A DNA stretch of 64,000 nt from Streptosporangiaceae bacterium (GCA_019239975.1 JAFAZE010000047.1:1-64000); one strand, 5' to 3'. Shown: positions 8,912 to 18,070, numbered from the stretch's first letter. A program made the numbers and translations. Notes: generated by a model not told the origin, from the letters alone.

Positions 8912-8948
8912 TGGAAACGCGGGTGCCGTATTCAACCCCGCGTTTCCA
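8912..8948. repeat. 12-bp perfect inverted repeat after pfkB
   Basis: TGGAAACGCGGG (8912-8923) pairs exactly with CCCGCGTTTCCA (8937-8948) around a 13-nt loop containing GTATT. It lies 113 nt after the pfkB stop with no T-run, so it is a weak terminator candidate. It may belong to the TAT-loop palindrome family. Confidence 0.6.
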
Positions 8949-9099
8949 CGACGCGCCATTAGCGAACGGGATGGCGGAAAGAATGGTGCCGTATCCGGCT
9001 ATGGCTTAAATCTCGGAATGGTAACTAACCTCATCGATCGCTATTCGGCCCTACGTGCCCATAGGTAACACTCCTGCTGCCGACAGCTAACCCCTGCGC

Positions 9100-9154
9100 G
9101 GGGCCAAATGCGCCAGCGGCCCCACTGGGCGGGGCCAAATGCGCCAGCGGCCCC
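9100..9154. repeat. Two tandem copies of the 24-nt GGGGCC element
   Basis: 9100-9123 and 9131-9154 are identical 24-mers, GGGGCCAAATG then CGCCAGCGGCCCC, 31 nt apart. One-mismatch and inverted copies lie at 1259-1282 and 1228-1251, upstream of cobQ. Each can fold into a short GGGGCC/GGCCCC hairpin. The 8800-9283 gap around it has no convincing gene. Confidence 0.75.
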
Positions 9155-9283
9155 GCCGCCATCGTGAGCCCGGACCGTGGCCATCCCGAGAAATACATGC
9201 CGGAGCCCCGTATGCGACCCGGCGTTTCCACATCATGAAATGGGGTCCCTCATCGGCCGCGTCGGCGTACGCAACGCGAACCA

Positions 9284-9481
9284 TTGACCGGGATGCGAAC
9301 GAGTGTTAAGCCGGAAGATACACCAGCGCAAGGTTCCGCTCAGCGTCCGCTGCTGCCACCGCGGGGCGCGACCGGGCTGAACGGCAGCTACCCGTGGGTC
9401 GGCGGCTTCCGCAGCGGGACGGAACTGTGGTGCTTCGCCGACGGCATGCTGGTCGTGTGCCGCGGCCCGCGCCGCGGCTGA
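9284..9481 (+). CDS. Possible small hypothetical protein (65 residues)
   Basis: Not recognised. The second half (GSYPWVGGFRSGTELWCFAD) has strong GC3 bias and Trp/Phe/Tyr residues unusual for a chance frame, so this may be a real small protein or the remnant of a larger one. The start is unclear and no good ribosome site is seen. It ends 15 nt before the convergent histidine kinase gene. Confidence 0.3.
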   Translation: MTGMRTSVKPEDTPAQGSAQRPLLPPRGATGLNGSYPWVGGFRSGTELWCFADGMLVVCRGPRRG

Positions 9482-9496
9482 GACACCGAGCGCTTG

Positions 9497-11164
9497 CTAT
9501 GGGGCGACGCCCGTCTCGTTCCGTATAACACATGGAATCCAGACCTGCACGGTGGTGCCTGACCCCGGCGCTGATGTCAGCCTGGCCTGCCCGCCGTGCG
9601 CGACGGCGATCGCCTGGACGATGGAAAGCCCGAGGCCGCTGCCGTCGCTGTCCCCGCCCCCGTCCCCGCTTCCCGCCCCGTCCCCGCTTCCCGCCCCGGG
9701 ACCGCTTCCCGCCCCGTCCCCGCTTCGCGCCCCGTCCCCGCTTCGCGCCCCGTCCCCGCTTCGCGCCCCGTCCCCGCTTCCCGCCCCGGGACCGCTTCGC
9801 GCTCCGTCCCCGCCTCCCGCCTTAGAACCGCTTCCCGTCTCGGGACCGTCGCCGTCCGGGTCGCGCGCGCCGCGATAAAAGCGGTCGAACGCGCGGGCGG
9901 CGTCGGCGGGGTCCATGCCCGGGCCCGCGTCGGCGACCTCGAGCAGCGCGCCCGCGCCGAACGTCGCCAGCTTCACCGAGGCCGGCGTGCCGGCCGGCGT
10001 GTGCGCGCGGACGTTGCCGAGCAGGTTCGCCAGCACCTGGCGGATCCGCGGCTCGTCGGCGGTGACGACGAGCGCGGGCGGGGTGTCGGCGCGGAGGGGG
10101 CGGCCGGGCTCGACCGCTCGCGCGTCGGCCACCGCGTCCCGCACCAGCTCCGCCAGGTCGACCTCGGTCAGGATGAGCGAGGAGGTGCGGTCCAGCCTGG
10201 CCAGCTCGAGCAGCTCGGCGACCAGCCGGCTCATCCGGTCCGCCTCCTGCTCGATCCGGCGCATCGCGTTCGGCAGCTCGGCGGAGCCGAGCGCCCCCTG
10301 CCGGTAGAGCTCCGCGTAACCGCGGATGGTCGTCAGCGGGGTGCGCAGCTCGTGTGACGCGTCGGCGGCGAACTGCCGCACCTTCCGCTCCGACTGCAGC
10401 CGGGCACCGAACGCCTGCTGGATCCGGTCCAGCATCGTGTTGATCGCTTCGGCCAGCCGGCCCGCCTCGCGGCGGTCGCCGGGGTCCGGCATCCGCGCGC
10501 CGAGATCGCCTCTCCTGGTGATCAGGCCGGCCGTGCTGGCCATCCGGTCCAGCGGGGCGAGCCCGCGGCCGATCAGCCAGTTGCCGCCCAGCAGCAGCAG
10601 CGCCAGCAGGATCCCCCCGGTGATCAGCTCCGCCAGGACCAGGCCGCGCACATGGTCGGCGGCGGCGCTCAGCGGCCGGCCGACGACGATGAGATACCGC
10701 CCGGGGCCCACGCCCGCGGGCGCCATCGCGGTGCCGCCGACCCAGGGGCCCACGGTGACGCGCAGCGCCGGGCCGCCGTTCAGCGCGATGGTGAACACCT
10801 GGCCGTGCCGGGCGGCCAGGTACCCCCCCGGCCGCTTGTTCTTCGCCCGCACGTCGTTCAGGTAGTCCTCCAGCTCCCGGCCGGCGGGCGAGGACGGGGT
10901 GAGGAGGCCGACCGTGGGCGGCCGGCGCGGCGAGCGCGCCCTGAGGTACGCGGCGGCGTAATCGCCGGGGGCGCTCACCAGATGGCCCGGCTTGCCGGTG
11001 GCGGCCAGCCGCAGGTCGGTGTCGAACTGGTTTTGCTCCATCCGGCTCAGCACCACGGTGCTGACCGCCCCCATGACCACCAGAAACACGGCGGTCAGTG
11101 CGACCAGCCCGACAAGCAGCCGGGCGCGCAGCGACAGCTTCCGGCGGCCGGCGCGCGCGCTCAT
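9497..11164 (-). CDS. Sensor histidine kinase of an OmpR-type two-component system
   Basis: 555 residues. Two membrane helices (about 12-35 and 185-206) bracket an extracytoplasmic sensor domain, followed by HAMP, an HisKA box (ADASHELRTPLTTIRGY, phospho-His near 280) and a HATPase domain with ALANLLGNVRAHTPAGT (N box), DAGPGMDP and GSGLGLSIV. About 65 residues of Gly/Asp/Ser/Arg repeats sit between the F region (AFDRFYRGA) and the GSGLGL box, inside the ATP-lid area; other family members have a short loop there. ATG 11164 overlaps the regulator stop (ATGA), so the two are translationally coupled. Signal unknown. Confidence 0.93.
   Translation of the reverse strand: MSARAGRRKLSLRARLLVGLVALTAVFLVVMGAVSTVVLSRMEQNQFDTDLRLAATGKPGHLVSAPGDYAAAYLRARSPRRPPTVGLLTPSSPAGRELEDYLNDVRAKNKRPGGYLAARHGQVFTIALNGGPALRVTVGPWVGGTAMAPAGVGPGRYLIVVGRPLSAAADHVRGLVLAELITGGILLALLLLGGNWLIGRGLAPLDRMASTAGLITRRGDLGARMPDPGDRREAGRLAEAINTMLDRIQQAFGARLQSERKVRQFAADASHELRTPLTTIRGYAELYRQGALGSAELPNAMRRIEQEADRMSRLVAELLELARLDRTSSLILTEVDLAELVRDAVADARAVEPGRPLRADTPPALVVTADEPRIRQVLANLLGNVRAHTPAGTPASVKLATFGAGALLEVADAGPGMDPADAARAFDRFYRGARDPDGDGPETGSGSKAGGGDGARSGPGAGSGDGARSGDGARSGDGARSGDGAGSGPGAGSGDGAGSGDGGGDSDGSGLGLSIVQAIAVAHGGQARLTSAPGSGTTVQVWIPCVIRNETGVAP
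9651..9845. repeat. 18-nt tandem repeat inside the kinase gene
   Basis: About ten imperfect copies of an 18-nt unit (CCCCGCTTCGCGCCCCGT and variants), read on the minus strand as hexapeptides such as GDGARS and GPGAGS. All units keep the frame. Such arrays often vary in copy number between strains. Confidence 0.85.
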
Positions 11165-11886
11165 CTCCCGGGGCTTGAGCCGTCCGGCGGGCGCAGGCTG
11201 TAGCCGACGCCGCGCTGGGTGTGGATCAGCGGCGGGCCGAGCGGGTCGAGCTTGCGGCGCAGGTAGCTGACGTAGGTCTCCACCACCTGGGACTGGCCGA
11301 CGTACTCCCAGCCCCACACGTTCTCCAGGATCTGCTGCCTGCTGAGCATCCGGCCCTGGTTGCGTATGAGGTAAGCGAGCAGCCGGAACTCGGTCGGCGA
11401 GAGCTCCACCGGGGTGCCCGCCCGGCGAACGGTCCAGTGCTCCTCGTCGAGTTCCAGGTCACCGGCGCGCAGCATGCCCGCGCCGTCCTGGCTCCCGCCG
11501 GCCCGCGCGGTGCGCCTGAGCACCGCCCTGACGCGTGCCACCAGGGCTTCCACCGAGAACGGCTTCGTGACGTAGTCGTCGCCGCCGAGCGCGAGGCCCG
11601 TCACCGTGTCGGACGTCGTGTCCCTGGCGGTGAGGAAGATGACCGGCACGTCGTTGCCGGCCGCCCGCAGCCGCCGGCACACCTCGAACCCGTCGATGTC
11701 CGGCAGCAGCACGTCGAGCACGACGAGGTCCGGCTGCCCGGTCTCGGCCAGCCGCAGTGCGTCCCGTCCGCATGAGCCGGTGGTCACCGAGCAGCCGTGA
11801 AACTTGAGCGCCACCTGGACAAGCTCACGGATGTTCGGCTCGTCGTCGACGACCAGTACCTTCGGTATGCGGTCACCGTCTGTCAT
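11161..11886 (-). CDS. OmpR-family response regulator
   Basis: 241 residues. The receiver domain has Asp12-Asp13 (VVDDEPNIREL), a phospho-acceptor Asp near 57 (VVLDVLLPDIDGFEV), Thr near 84 (FLTARD) and Lys near 106 (VTKPF). The C-terminal winged-helix DNA-binding domain includes VELSPTEFRLLAYLIRN and VVETYVSYLRRKLD. It is probably phosphorylated by the overlapping kinase and acts on its own operon and others. ATG 11886 follows GTGGAG. The upstream secreted-protein gene ends 32 nt away, so all three genes are likely one transcript. Confidence 0.95.
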   Translation of the reverse strand: MTDGDRIPKVLVVDDEPNIRELVQVALKFHGCSVTTGSCGRDALRLAETGQPDLVVLDVLLPDIDGFEVCRRLRAAGNDVPVIFLTARDTTSDTVTGLALGGDDYVTKPFSVEALVARVRAVLRRTARAGGSQDGAGMLRAGDLELDEEHWTVRRAGTPVELSPTEFRLLAYLIRNQGRMLSRQQILENVWGWEYVGQSQVVETYVSYLRRKLDPLGPPLIHTQRGVGYSLRPPDGSSPGR

Positions 11887-11918
11887 GGATCTCCACGCCG
11901 TAGAGCCTTGCGTGCAGC

Positions 11919-12575
11919 TTATTGCGCGGCAGCTACCTTGGTGGACGTCCTGATGACGATCAGCCTCGCGTCCCGGGCGCCGTTGACCACCGGGCCGCCC
12001 ACGAACACCAGCTGGCCGGCCGACAGCGCGCTGACCGCGGTCTTCCGGCCCCTGTCGCGGATCACCGAGTCGCTGACGATTTCCCAGGTCCACGTGGTGC
12101 CGTCGGTGGCGCGCACCACCACGTCCCCGCTCGCCGCCGACTGGATCGTGCCGCGCTCGAACGCGATCGTGCGCGGGCCGGCCTTGGTCTCGAAGGTGAA
12201 CTGGCCGTCGATCCCGCCGAGCAGGCGCAGCCTGGCCAGCGCGCCGCGGGCGCGGTGGCCCGGGCCGGGCGTGGCGGCCCCGGACGTGCTGCCGCCGGGC
12301 GTGGTGCCGCCGGATGTCGCTGTCGCGGAGCTGAGCGCGGAGTTCAGCAGCGCCGCCTGCCCGGTGGGGCCGGCGGCCGGGGCGACGGCCGGGGCAGCCC
12401 CCGGGGGAGCGCCGCCCGCCAGCGTCACCGCCGTGAACGCCGCGCCGCCGGCCAGCACGCTCGCGAGGGCGATCCCGGTGACCAGGCGTCCCCGGCGGTT
12501 CTCTTTGCAGGGAGAAAACGGCGCGGCCGGCGCTCCGTCGCCGCCCGGCCGGTAACCCTGGTACGCGTTGTTCAT
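11919..12575 (-). CDS. Membrane-anchored secreted protein, first gene of the two-component operon
   Basis: 218 residues. A short basic cytoplasmic part (KENRRGR) leads into one membrane helix (about 27-48). A long Ala/Gly/Pro/Thr linker follows, then a C-terminal beta-rich domain (GQFTFETKAGPRTIAFERG, VVVRATDGTTWTWEIVSDS, LVFVGGP). The layout resembles DUF5666-type exported proteins in actinobacteria; function unknown. As first gene of the operon it may be the partner or target of the kinase sensor domain. ATG 12575 is preferred because it gives a normal anchor; the frame is open to 12665. Confidence 0.7.
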   Translation of the reverse strand: MNNAYQGYRPGGDGAPAAPFSPCKENRRGRLVTGIALASVLAGGAAFTAVTLAGGAPPGAAPAVAPAAGPTGQAALLNSALSSATATSGGTTPGGSTSGAATPGPGHRARGALARLRLLGGIDGQFTFETKAGPRTIAFERGTIQSAASGDVVVRATDGTTWTWEIVSDSVIRDRGRKTAVSALSAGQLVFVGGPVVNGARDARLIVIRTSTKVAAAQ

Positions 12576-12698
12576 GCAGGTGAGCCTGCCCGCCCGAGCT
12601 GGGACATCATGAAGCTGATCTTGGGAGCTGCCTGAGAACCCGCCGGTAATTCGCCGCAAGGCCACGCTCGGCGGTTGCCCCGGCGGGACGCGCCGGGT

Positions 12699-12742
12699 TT
12701 GGGTGCATTTTGCGTCGGTATAGCAGCACGGATCGCACCCAG
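12699..12742. repeat. TAT-loop palindrome in the cobN leader
   Basis: Imperfect 44-bp palindrome beginning TTGGGTGCATT and ending GCACCCAG, with GGTATAGC at the centre. Related copies with the same outer arms lie at 34568-34611 and 55290-55333. Confidence 0.7.
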
Positions 12743-12770
12743 ATACCCGGAGTGCATTCCGCCAGCGGCG

Positions 12771-12806
12771 GCCGGGCTGCCGCGGCCGCCAGGTCGGCAG
12801 CCCGGC
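12771..12806 (+). promoter_or_regulatory. Strong hairpin 46 nt upstream of cobN
   Basis: GCCGGGCTGCCG (12771-12782) pairs perfectly with 12795-12806 around a 12-nt loop. It could act as an attenuator or an RNA-stability element for cobN. There is no T-run and no B12 box in the leader. Confidence 0.5.
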
Positions 12807-12852
12807 TGCGGGCGGCGGGCGGCGGGATCACGGCGCATGGCAGGATCGACGG

Positions 12853-15800
12853 GTGGCTACGATCCTGCTGCTGTCCACGGCCGACACCGAACTGCTCGCC
12901 GCGCTGGCGTCCGGCGCGGGCTACCGCACCGCCAACCCGGCCCGGCTCGCGCCGGGCGAGCTCGGCGGCCTGCTGGCGGGTGCGGACATCGTGGTGCTCC
13001 GGCTGCTCGGCGGCCGCCAGGCGTGGCCGGAAGGCGTGGCCACGCTGGCCGGGGCCGGGCTGACCGGGGCCACGCTGACCGGGGCCGGGCTGACCGGGGC
13101 CGGGCTGCCACTGGTCGCGCTCGGCGGCGAGACGGTGCCGGACGCCGAGCTGATGGCGCTGTCCACGGTTCCGGCCGGCGTTGCCGCCGAGGCGCTCGGC
13201 TACCTGCGCGAGGGCGGCCCGGAAAATCTCCGCGAGCTCGCCGGGTTCCTGTCCGACACGGTGCTGCTGACCGGCGAGGGCTTCGCCCCGCCGCGCCCGA
13301 TGCCCGCCTACGGCGTGCACGCCTGGGCCGGCCCCGCCGCCACCGAAGCCCCGGTCGTCGCCGTCGTCTTCTACCGCGCGCACGAGCTAGCGGGCAACAC
13401 CGCGTTCGTCGACACGCTCTGCGCGGCGATCGCGGAGCGCGGCGCGGAACCGCTGCCCGTCTACTGCGCCTCCCTTCGTTCCGCCGATCAGGGGCTGCTG
13501 GACCTGCTCCGCCCGGCCGGCGCCGTGATCACCACGGTGCTGGCCGCCGGCGGCTCGGCCGCCGCCGACGCCGGCGCCGAAGGCGACTGGGACGCCGGCG
13601 TCCTGGCGCGCCTCGGCGTCCCGGTCATCCAGGGCCTCTGCCTGACCAGCTCGCGCGCCGAGTGGGCGGAGTCGAACGCCGCGCTCGCGCCGATCGACGC
13701 GGCGATGCAGGTGGCGATCCCGGAGTTCGACGGCCGCCTGATAACCGTCCCCTTCTCGTTCAAGGAGCCGGGTCCGGGCGGCATCCCGGTGTACGCCGCC
13801 GACCCCGAGCGGGCGGCGCGGCTCGCCGGGATCGCGGTGCGGCACGCCCGCCTCGCTTCCGTCCCCGCCGCCGCGAAACGCGTGGCCATCATGCTTTCCT
13901 CGTATCCCACCAAGCACGCGCGGATCGGCAACGCCGTGGGCCTGGACACCCCGGCGTCGGCGGTCCGGCTTCTCGCCGCGATGGAACAAGGTGGGTACGA
14001 CCTCGGCGGCGGCTTCCCCCGCGACGGCGACGAGCTCATCCACACGCTCATCGCGGCCGGCGGCCATGACACGGAATGGCTCACGGAAGAACAGCTCCGC
14101 ACCGCTCAGGCGCGCGTCCCGCTCGCCACTTACCGTTCCTGGTTTTCGGGTATACCGAACGAGATGCGTCGTCGCGTGGCGGCGCACTGGGGGGAGCCTC
14201 CGGGGTCGCTGTACGTGGACGGCTCCGATATCGTTCTCGCCGCCCTGCGGTTCGGCAACGTGGTGCTGATGATCCAGCCGCCGCGCGGGTTCGGCGAGAA
14301 CCCGGTGGCGATCTATCACGACCCGGACCTTCCGCCGTCCCACCACTACCTGGCGGCGTACCGCTGGCTGGAGGAGGAGTTCGGCGCCGACGCGATCGTG
14401 CACCTCGGCAAGCACGGAACGCTGGAATGGCTGCCCGGCAAGGGCCTTGGCCTGTCCGCGTCGTGCGCGCCGGATCTGGTGCTGCGCGACCTGCCGCTGG
14501 TGTACCCGTTCATCGTCAACGACCCGGGGGAGGGGACGCAGGCCAAGCGCCGCGGGCACGCGACGATCGTGGACCACCTCGTCCCGCCGATGGCCCGCGC
14601 CGACTCCTACGGAGACCTGGCGAAGCTGGAGCAGCTCCTGGACGAGTACGCGACCGTCGCCGCGCTCGACCCAGACAAGCTGCCGGCGATCCGGGCCCGG
14701 ATCTGGGCGCTGATCCGGGCGGCGTCGTTGCACCATGACCTGGGCGTCGCCGCGGAGCCCGGCGCGGCCGAGTTCGACGACTTCGTCCTGCACGTCGACG
14801 GGTACCTGTGCGAGGTCAAGGACGCGGCGATCCGCGACGGCCTGCACGTTCTCGGCCAGGCGCCGGCCGGCGAGGCGCTGGTCAACCTGGTCCTGGTGAT
14901 CCTGCGTTCCCCGCAGCTGTGGAGCGCCCGCTGGGGCGCCCTCCCCGGCCTCCGCTCCGCCCTCGGCCACGCCGAAGGCGGAGCCTCACCCGCTGCCTTC
15001 CCTTCACCCGCGACCCCGCCTTCGCCCCCTCCCGCTTCGCTCCCTGCGGTCACACCGGCCCGAGCCGACGCTTCGCCCCCTCTTGCCTCCGCTTCGCTCA
15101 CTGCCGTCACACCAGCCCAAGCCGACGCTTCGCCCCCTCCCGCTTCCGCTTCGCCCCCTCCCGCTTCCGCTCCGCCCCCTCCCGCTTCCGCTTCGCCCGC
15201 TGCCGTCACACCGGCCCGAGCCGACGCTTCGCCTCCCACCGCTTCTATTGCGTCCCTTCTCGTCACACCGGCCTCGGAGGACGCTTCGCCCCCTCCCGCC
15301 TCCGCGCGAGCGGAGACGGACGCGTACGAGGGCGCCGCGCGCGCCCTCGTACAGGCGATGGCGGACGCGGACTGGGATAGGACTCGCGCGGCCGAAGTGG
15401 CCGCGCGAGTCCTCGCGGCCTCCCACACCCCACCACCCCCGGGAACCCCCGTACCCCCATCCGTCGCCCCACGCGGTACGCCTTCTCCGCCCCCCGGTGC
15501 CGCTGCCCCGCCCCCTGGCGCCGCTTCTCCTCCCGCTCCGCCCCCTGACGCCGCTTCTCCTCCCGCACCGCCCTCTGGCGCCGCTGCCCCGCCCCCTGGC
15601 GCCGCTTCTCCTCCCGCACCGCCCTCCGTGAGCGATTTGTCTGCGGTTTCGGTCGCTATAACGACCCAAACTGCAGACAAATCCGGCGCCGCACCGCCCA
15701 CGGGCGAATCTGGCGCGGCGGCGCCGGGCGACGAGCACGTGGCGCTCGTCGCGCGGGTGCTGGAGTTCGCCTGCGCGGAGGTCGTTCCGCGGCTGCGCGC

Positions 15801-17097
15801 CACCGGAGGCGAGATCTCCGCCGTGCTGCACGCGCTCGACGGCGGTTATGTGCCGGCCGGCCCGTCGGGGTCGCCAACCCGGGGGCTGGTCAACGTGCTG
15901 CCCACCGGGCGCAACTTCTACTCCGTCGACCCCAAGGCGATCCCGTCGCTCACGTCGTGGGAGACCGGGCAGGCGCTCGCGGCGTCGCTGGTCGCCAGGC
16001 ACCTGCGCGACGAGGGCGCCTACCCCCGCTGCGTCGGGCTCACCGTCTGGGGCACGTCCGCGATGCGGACGCAGGGCGACGACATCGCGGAGGTCCTCGC
16101 GCTGATCGGCTGCCGCCCGGAATGGGATGAGTCGTCCCGCCGGGTCACCGGGTTCGCGGTGACGCCCCTGGCGGAGCTCGGGCGCCCGCGCATCGACGTG
16201 ACGCTGCGCATCTCCGGGTTCTTCCGCGACGCGTTTCCGCACGTCATCGCCCTGCTCGACGACGCCATCGGCACCGTTGCCGGACTGGATGAGCCGCCGG
16301 AGAGCAACTACGTTCGCGCGCACGCCCTCGCCGACGCCGGCCGCCACGGAGACTGGCGGCGCGCGACGACCCGCATTTTCGGCTCGAAGCCGGGCGCCTA
16401 CGGCGCGGGGCTGCTGCCGCTGATCGACGCGCGCAACTGGCGGGACGACGCTGACCTCGCCGAGGTGTACGCGGTCTGGGGGGGCTACGCCTACGGCCGG
16501 GCGCTCGACGGCGCGCCGGCCCGCCGGGACATGGAGAGCGCGTTCCGGCGGATCGCGGTCGCCGCGAAGAACACCGACACCCGTGAGCACGACATCGCCG
16601 ATTCCGACGACTATTTCCAGTATCACGGCGGAATGGTTGCCATGGTGCGCGCGCTGACCGGGCGGAATCCGGCCGCCTACATCGGAGACTCGGCGGTGCC
16701 CGACGCGGTGCGGACGCGCACGCTCGCCGAGGAGACCCGCCGGGTGTTCCGCTCGCGCGTGGTGAACCCGAGGTGGATCGCCGCGATGCGGCGGCATGGG
16801 TACAAGGGGGCGTTCGAGCTCGCCGCGACCGTTGACTACCTGTTCGGCTACGACGCGACGGCGGGGGTGGTGGCGGACTGGATGTACGAGCAGCTCGCCG
16901 CCGCTTACGTTTTCGACGCGGAGACCCGGTCGTTTATGGAGCGATCCAACCCCTGGGCGCTGCGCGGGATGGCCGAGCGGCTGCTCGAGGCCGCCCAGCG
17001 CGGCATGTGGGCCGAGCCGGACCCGAAGACGCTCGACCAGCTCCGCCAGGCCTTTCTCGACACAGAAGGCGACCTGGAAGGCGGCGCGCAGGCTTAA
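12853..17097 (+). CDS. cobN: Cobaltochelatase large subunit CobN
   Basis: 1414 residues; the usual size is about 1200-1280. CobN inserts cobalt into hydrogenobyrinic acid a,c-diamide together with AAA+ and VWA subunits. Family motifs are present in both halves: VPFSFKEPG, VDFY-like PNEMRRRV, HLGKHGTLEWLPGKG and DPGEGTQAKRRGHATIVDHL in the first, then SNYVRAHAL, DDYFQYHGGMVAMVRALTG and TVDYLFGYDATAGV in the second. The extra length is two Pro/Ala/Ser-rich linkers (about residues 716-817 and 858-950) around one short conserved helix; the second contains a palindrome. GTG 12853 begins at family homology. It is unlinked to its ChlID partner at 42.2 kb. Confidence 0.96.
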   Translation: MATILLLSTADTELLAALASGAGYRTANPARLAPGELGGLLAGADIVVLRLLGGRQAWPEGVATLAGAGLTGATLTGAGLTGAGLPLVALGGETVPDAELMALSTVPAGVAAEALGYLREGGPENLRELAGFLSDTVLLTGEGFAPPRPMPAYGVHAWAGPAATEAPVVAVVFYRAHELAGNTAFVDTLCAAIAERGAEPLPVYCASLRSADQGLLDLLRPAGAVITTVLAAGGSAAADAGAEGDWDAGVLARLGVPVIQGLCLTSSRAEWAESNAALAPIDAAMQVAIPEFDGRLITVPFSFKEPGPGGIPVYAADPERAARLAGIAVRHARLASVPAAAKRVAIMLSSYPTKHARIGNAVGLDTPASAVRLLAAMEQGGYDLGGGFPRDGDELIHTLIAAGGHDTEWLTEEQLRTAQARVPLATYRSWFSGIPNEMRRRVAAHWGEPPGSLYVDGSDIVLAALRFGNVVLMIQPPRGFGENPVAIYHDPDLPPSHHYLAAYRWLEEEFGADAIVHLGKHGTLEWLPGKGLGLSASCAPDLVLRDLPLVYPFIVNDPGEGTQAKRRGHATIVDHLVPPMARADSYGDLAKLEQLLDEYATVAALDPDKLPAIRARIWALIRAASLHHDLGVAAEPGAAEFDDFVLHVDGYLCEVKDAAIRDGLHVLGQAPAGEALVNLVLVILRSPQLWSARWGALPGLRSALGHAEGGASPAAFPSPATPPSPPPASLPAVTPARADASPPLASASLTAVTPAQADASPPPASASPPPASAPPPPASASPAAVTPARADASPPTASIASLLVTPASEDASPPPASARAETDAYEGAARALVQAMADADWDRTRAAEVAARVLAASHTPPPPGTPVPPSVAPRGTPSPPPGAAAPPPGAASPPAPPPDAASPPAPPSGAAAPPPGAASPPAPPSVSDLSAVSVAITTQTADKSGAAPPTGESGAAAPGDEHVALVARVLEFACAEVVPRLRATGGEISAVLHALDGGYVPAGPSGSPTRGLVNVLPTGRNFYSVDPKAIPSLTSWETGQALAASLVARHLRDEGAYPRCVGLTVWGTSAMRTQGDDIAEVLALIGCRPEWDESSRRVTGFAVTPLAELGRPRIDVTLRISGFFRDAFPHVIALLDDAIGTVAGLDEPPESNYVRAHALADAGRHGDWRRATTRIFGSKPGAYGAGLLPLIDARNWRDDADLAEVYAVWGGYAYGRALDGAPARRDMESAFRRIAVAAKNTDTREHDIADSDDYFQYHGGMVAMVRALTGRNPAAYIGDSAVPDAVRTRTLAEETRRVFRSRVVNPRWIAAMRRHGYKGAFELAATVDYLFGYDATAGVVADWMYEQLAAAYVFDAETRSFMERSNPWALRGMAERLLEAAQRGMWAEPDPKTLDQLRQAFLDTEGDLEGGAQA
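15634..15683. repeat. TAT-loop palindrome inside the cobN linker
   Basis: 15634-15655 and 15662-15683 are inverted copies of a 22-nt arm (20 of 22 match) around CTATAA. It lies in frame within the second low-complexity linker of CobN and is translated as ordinary residues (DLSAVSVAITTQTADKS). Confidence 0.85.
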
Positions 17098-17245
17098 CCC
17101 GTCCAGATCCGGAGGCCGGGTTCCGAACCGGGCATGACCTGGATAAACACGCGGATCTTCGCCGCACAATGGACGTCGGCGTTCGTGATTCGCACGTTGC
17201 GTGCCAGACTATGGAGTGACCGCACACGACCCCGGAGGCCCGCGA

Positions 17246-18070
17246 ATGCCCGAGGCACCCCATGTCCCCGAAGGCGTGGACATCAGCATGCCGACCCCTG
17301 CCAGAATCTACGACTACATGCTCCGCGGCCACAATTATTTCGATGCCGACGCGCACGCGGCCGAGCAGATCCTGAGCGTCGCGCCGGAGATAAGGGACGC
17401 GGCCTGGTCGAACCGGGGATTCCACCAGCGGGCGGCAGCGTGGATTGCCCGGCAGGGGATCAGGCAGTTCATCGACATAGGATCGGGGCTGCCGACGGTG
17501 GGGAACACGCACGAGGTCGTCCAGCGGATTCATCCCGATGCCCGGGTGGTCTATGTCGACAACGACCCGATGGTCGAACTGCACAGCCGCGCGCTGCTGG
17601 AGAGCGGCGGAACAATCAGTGTGATCTGCGCCGACCTGCGTGAACCGGACACGATTCTGGACAATTCCGATCTTCGCGCGCTTATCGATCTGAGCCAGCC
17701 GACGGGGCTGCTGCTGACGGGCGTGATGATGTTCGTCTCGGACGCGTCCGACCCACGGGGTCTCGTGTCACGCTACATACACGCGCTGGTGCCCGGAAGC
17801 TATCTGTCGCTGTCGCATCTCACCGACGACTTCAAGCCGCCCGCCGCCGCGGAGGGCTTCCGCGCCGTTTTCGACACCGCCACCGAGCACATGTACTTCC
17901 GCTCCAAGGCGGAGGTCGCGCGGTTCTTCGACGGGCTGGAGCTCGTGCCGCCGTACGACGGCGCCAAGCCGGAGCTCACCTTCACCGGCGTGTGGGGCGC
18001 GGAGGACCCGGAGCTGGCGGACAGCGAGGGCTCCCGCTGGCTGTACTGCGGCGTCGCCAGGATTCCATGA
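17246..18070 (+). CDS. DUF574-family S-adenosylmethionine methyltransferase
   Basis: 274 residues, the SAM-methyltransferase family (DUF574) that is greatly expanded in actinomycetes. It shows the diagnostic start GVDISMPTPARIYDYMLRGHN, the glycine-rich SAM site FIDIGSGLPTVGNTHEV, YVDNDPMV and GLLLTGVMMFVSD. Substrates are generally unknown. ATG 17246 is chosen for GGAGG at 17234-17238; GTG 17201 is the longer option. Its stop overlaps the next start (ATGA), so the DUF397-like gene is coupled to it. Upstream CobN ends 149 nt away and is unlikely to be related. Confidence 0.92.
   Translation: MPEAPHVPEGVDISMPTPARIYDYMLRGHNYFDADAHAAEQILSVAPEIRDAAWSNRGFHQRAAAWIARQGIRQFIDIGSGLPTVGNTHEVVQRIHPDARVVYVDNDPMVELHSRALLESGGTISVICADLREPDTILDNSDLRALIDLSQPTGLLLTGVMMFVSDASDPRGLVSRYIHALVPGSYLSLSHLTDDFKPPAAAEGFRAVFDTATEHMYFRSKAEVARFFDGLELVPPYDGAKPELTFTGVWGAEDPELADSEGSRWLYCGVARIP

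Noticed and set aside
14607-17169. Long minus-strand frames opposite cobN
   Set aside because: They are antisense shadows produced by high GC3; their translations are Arg/Ala/Gly-rich without domains.
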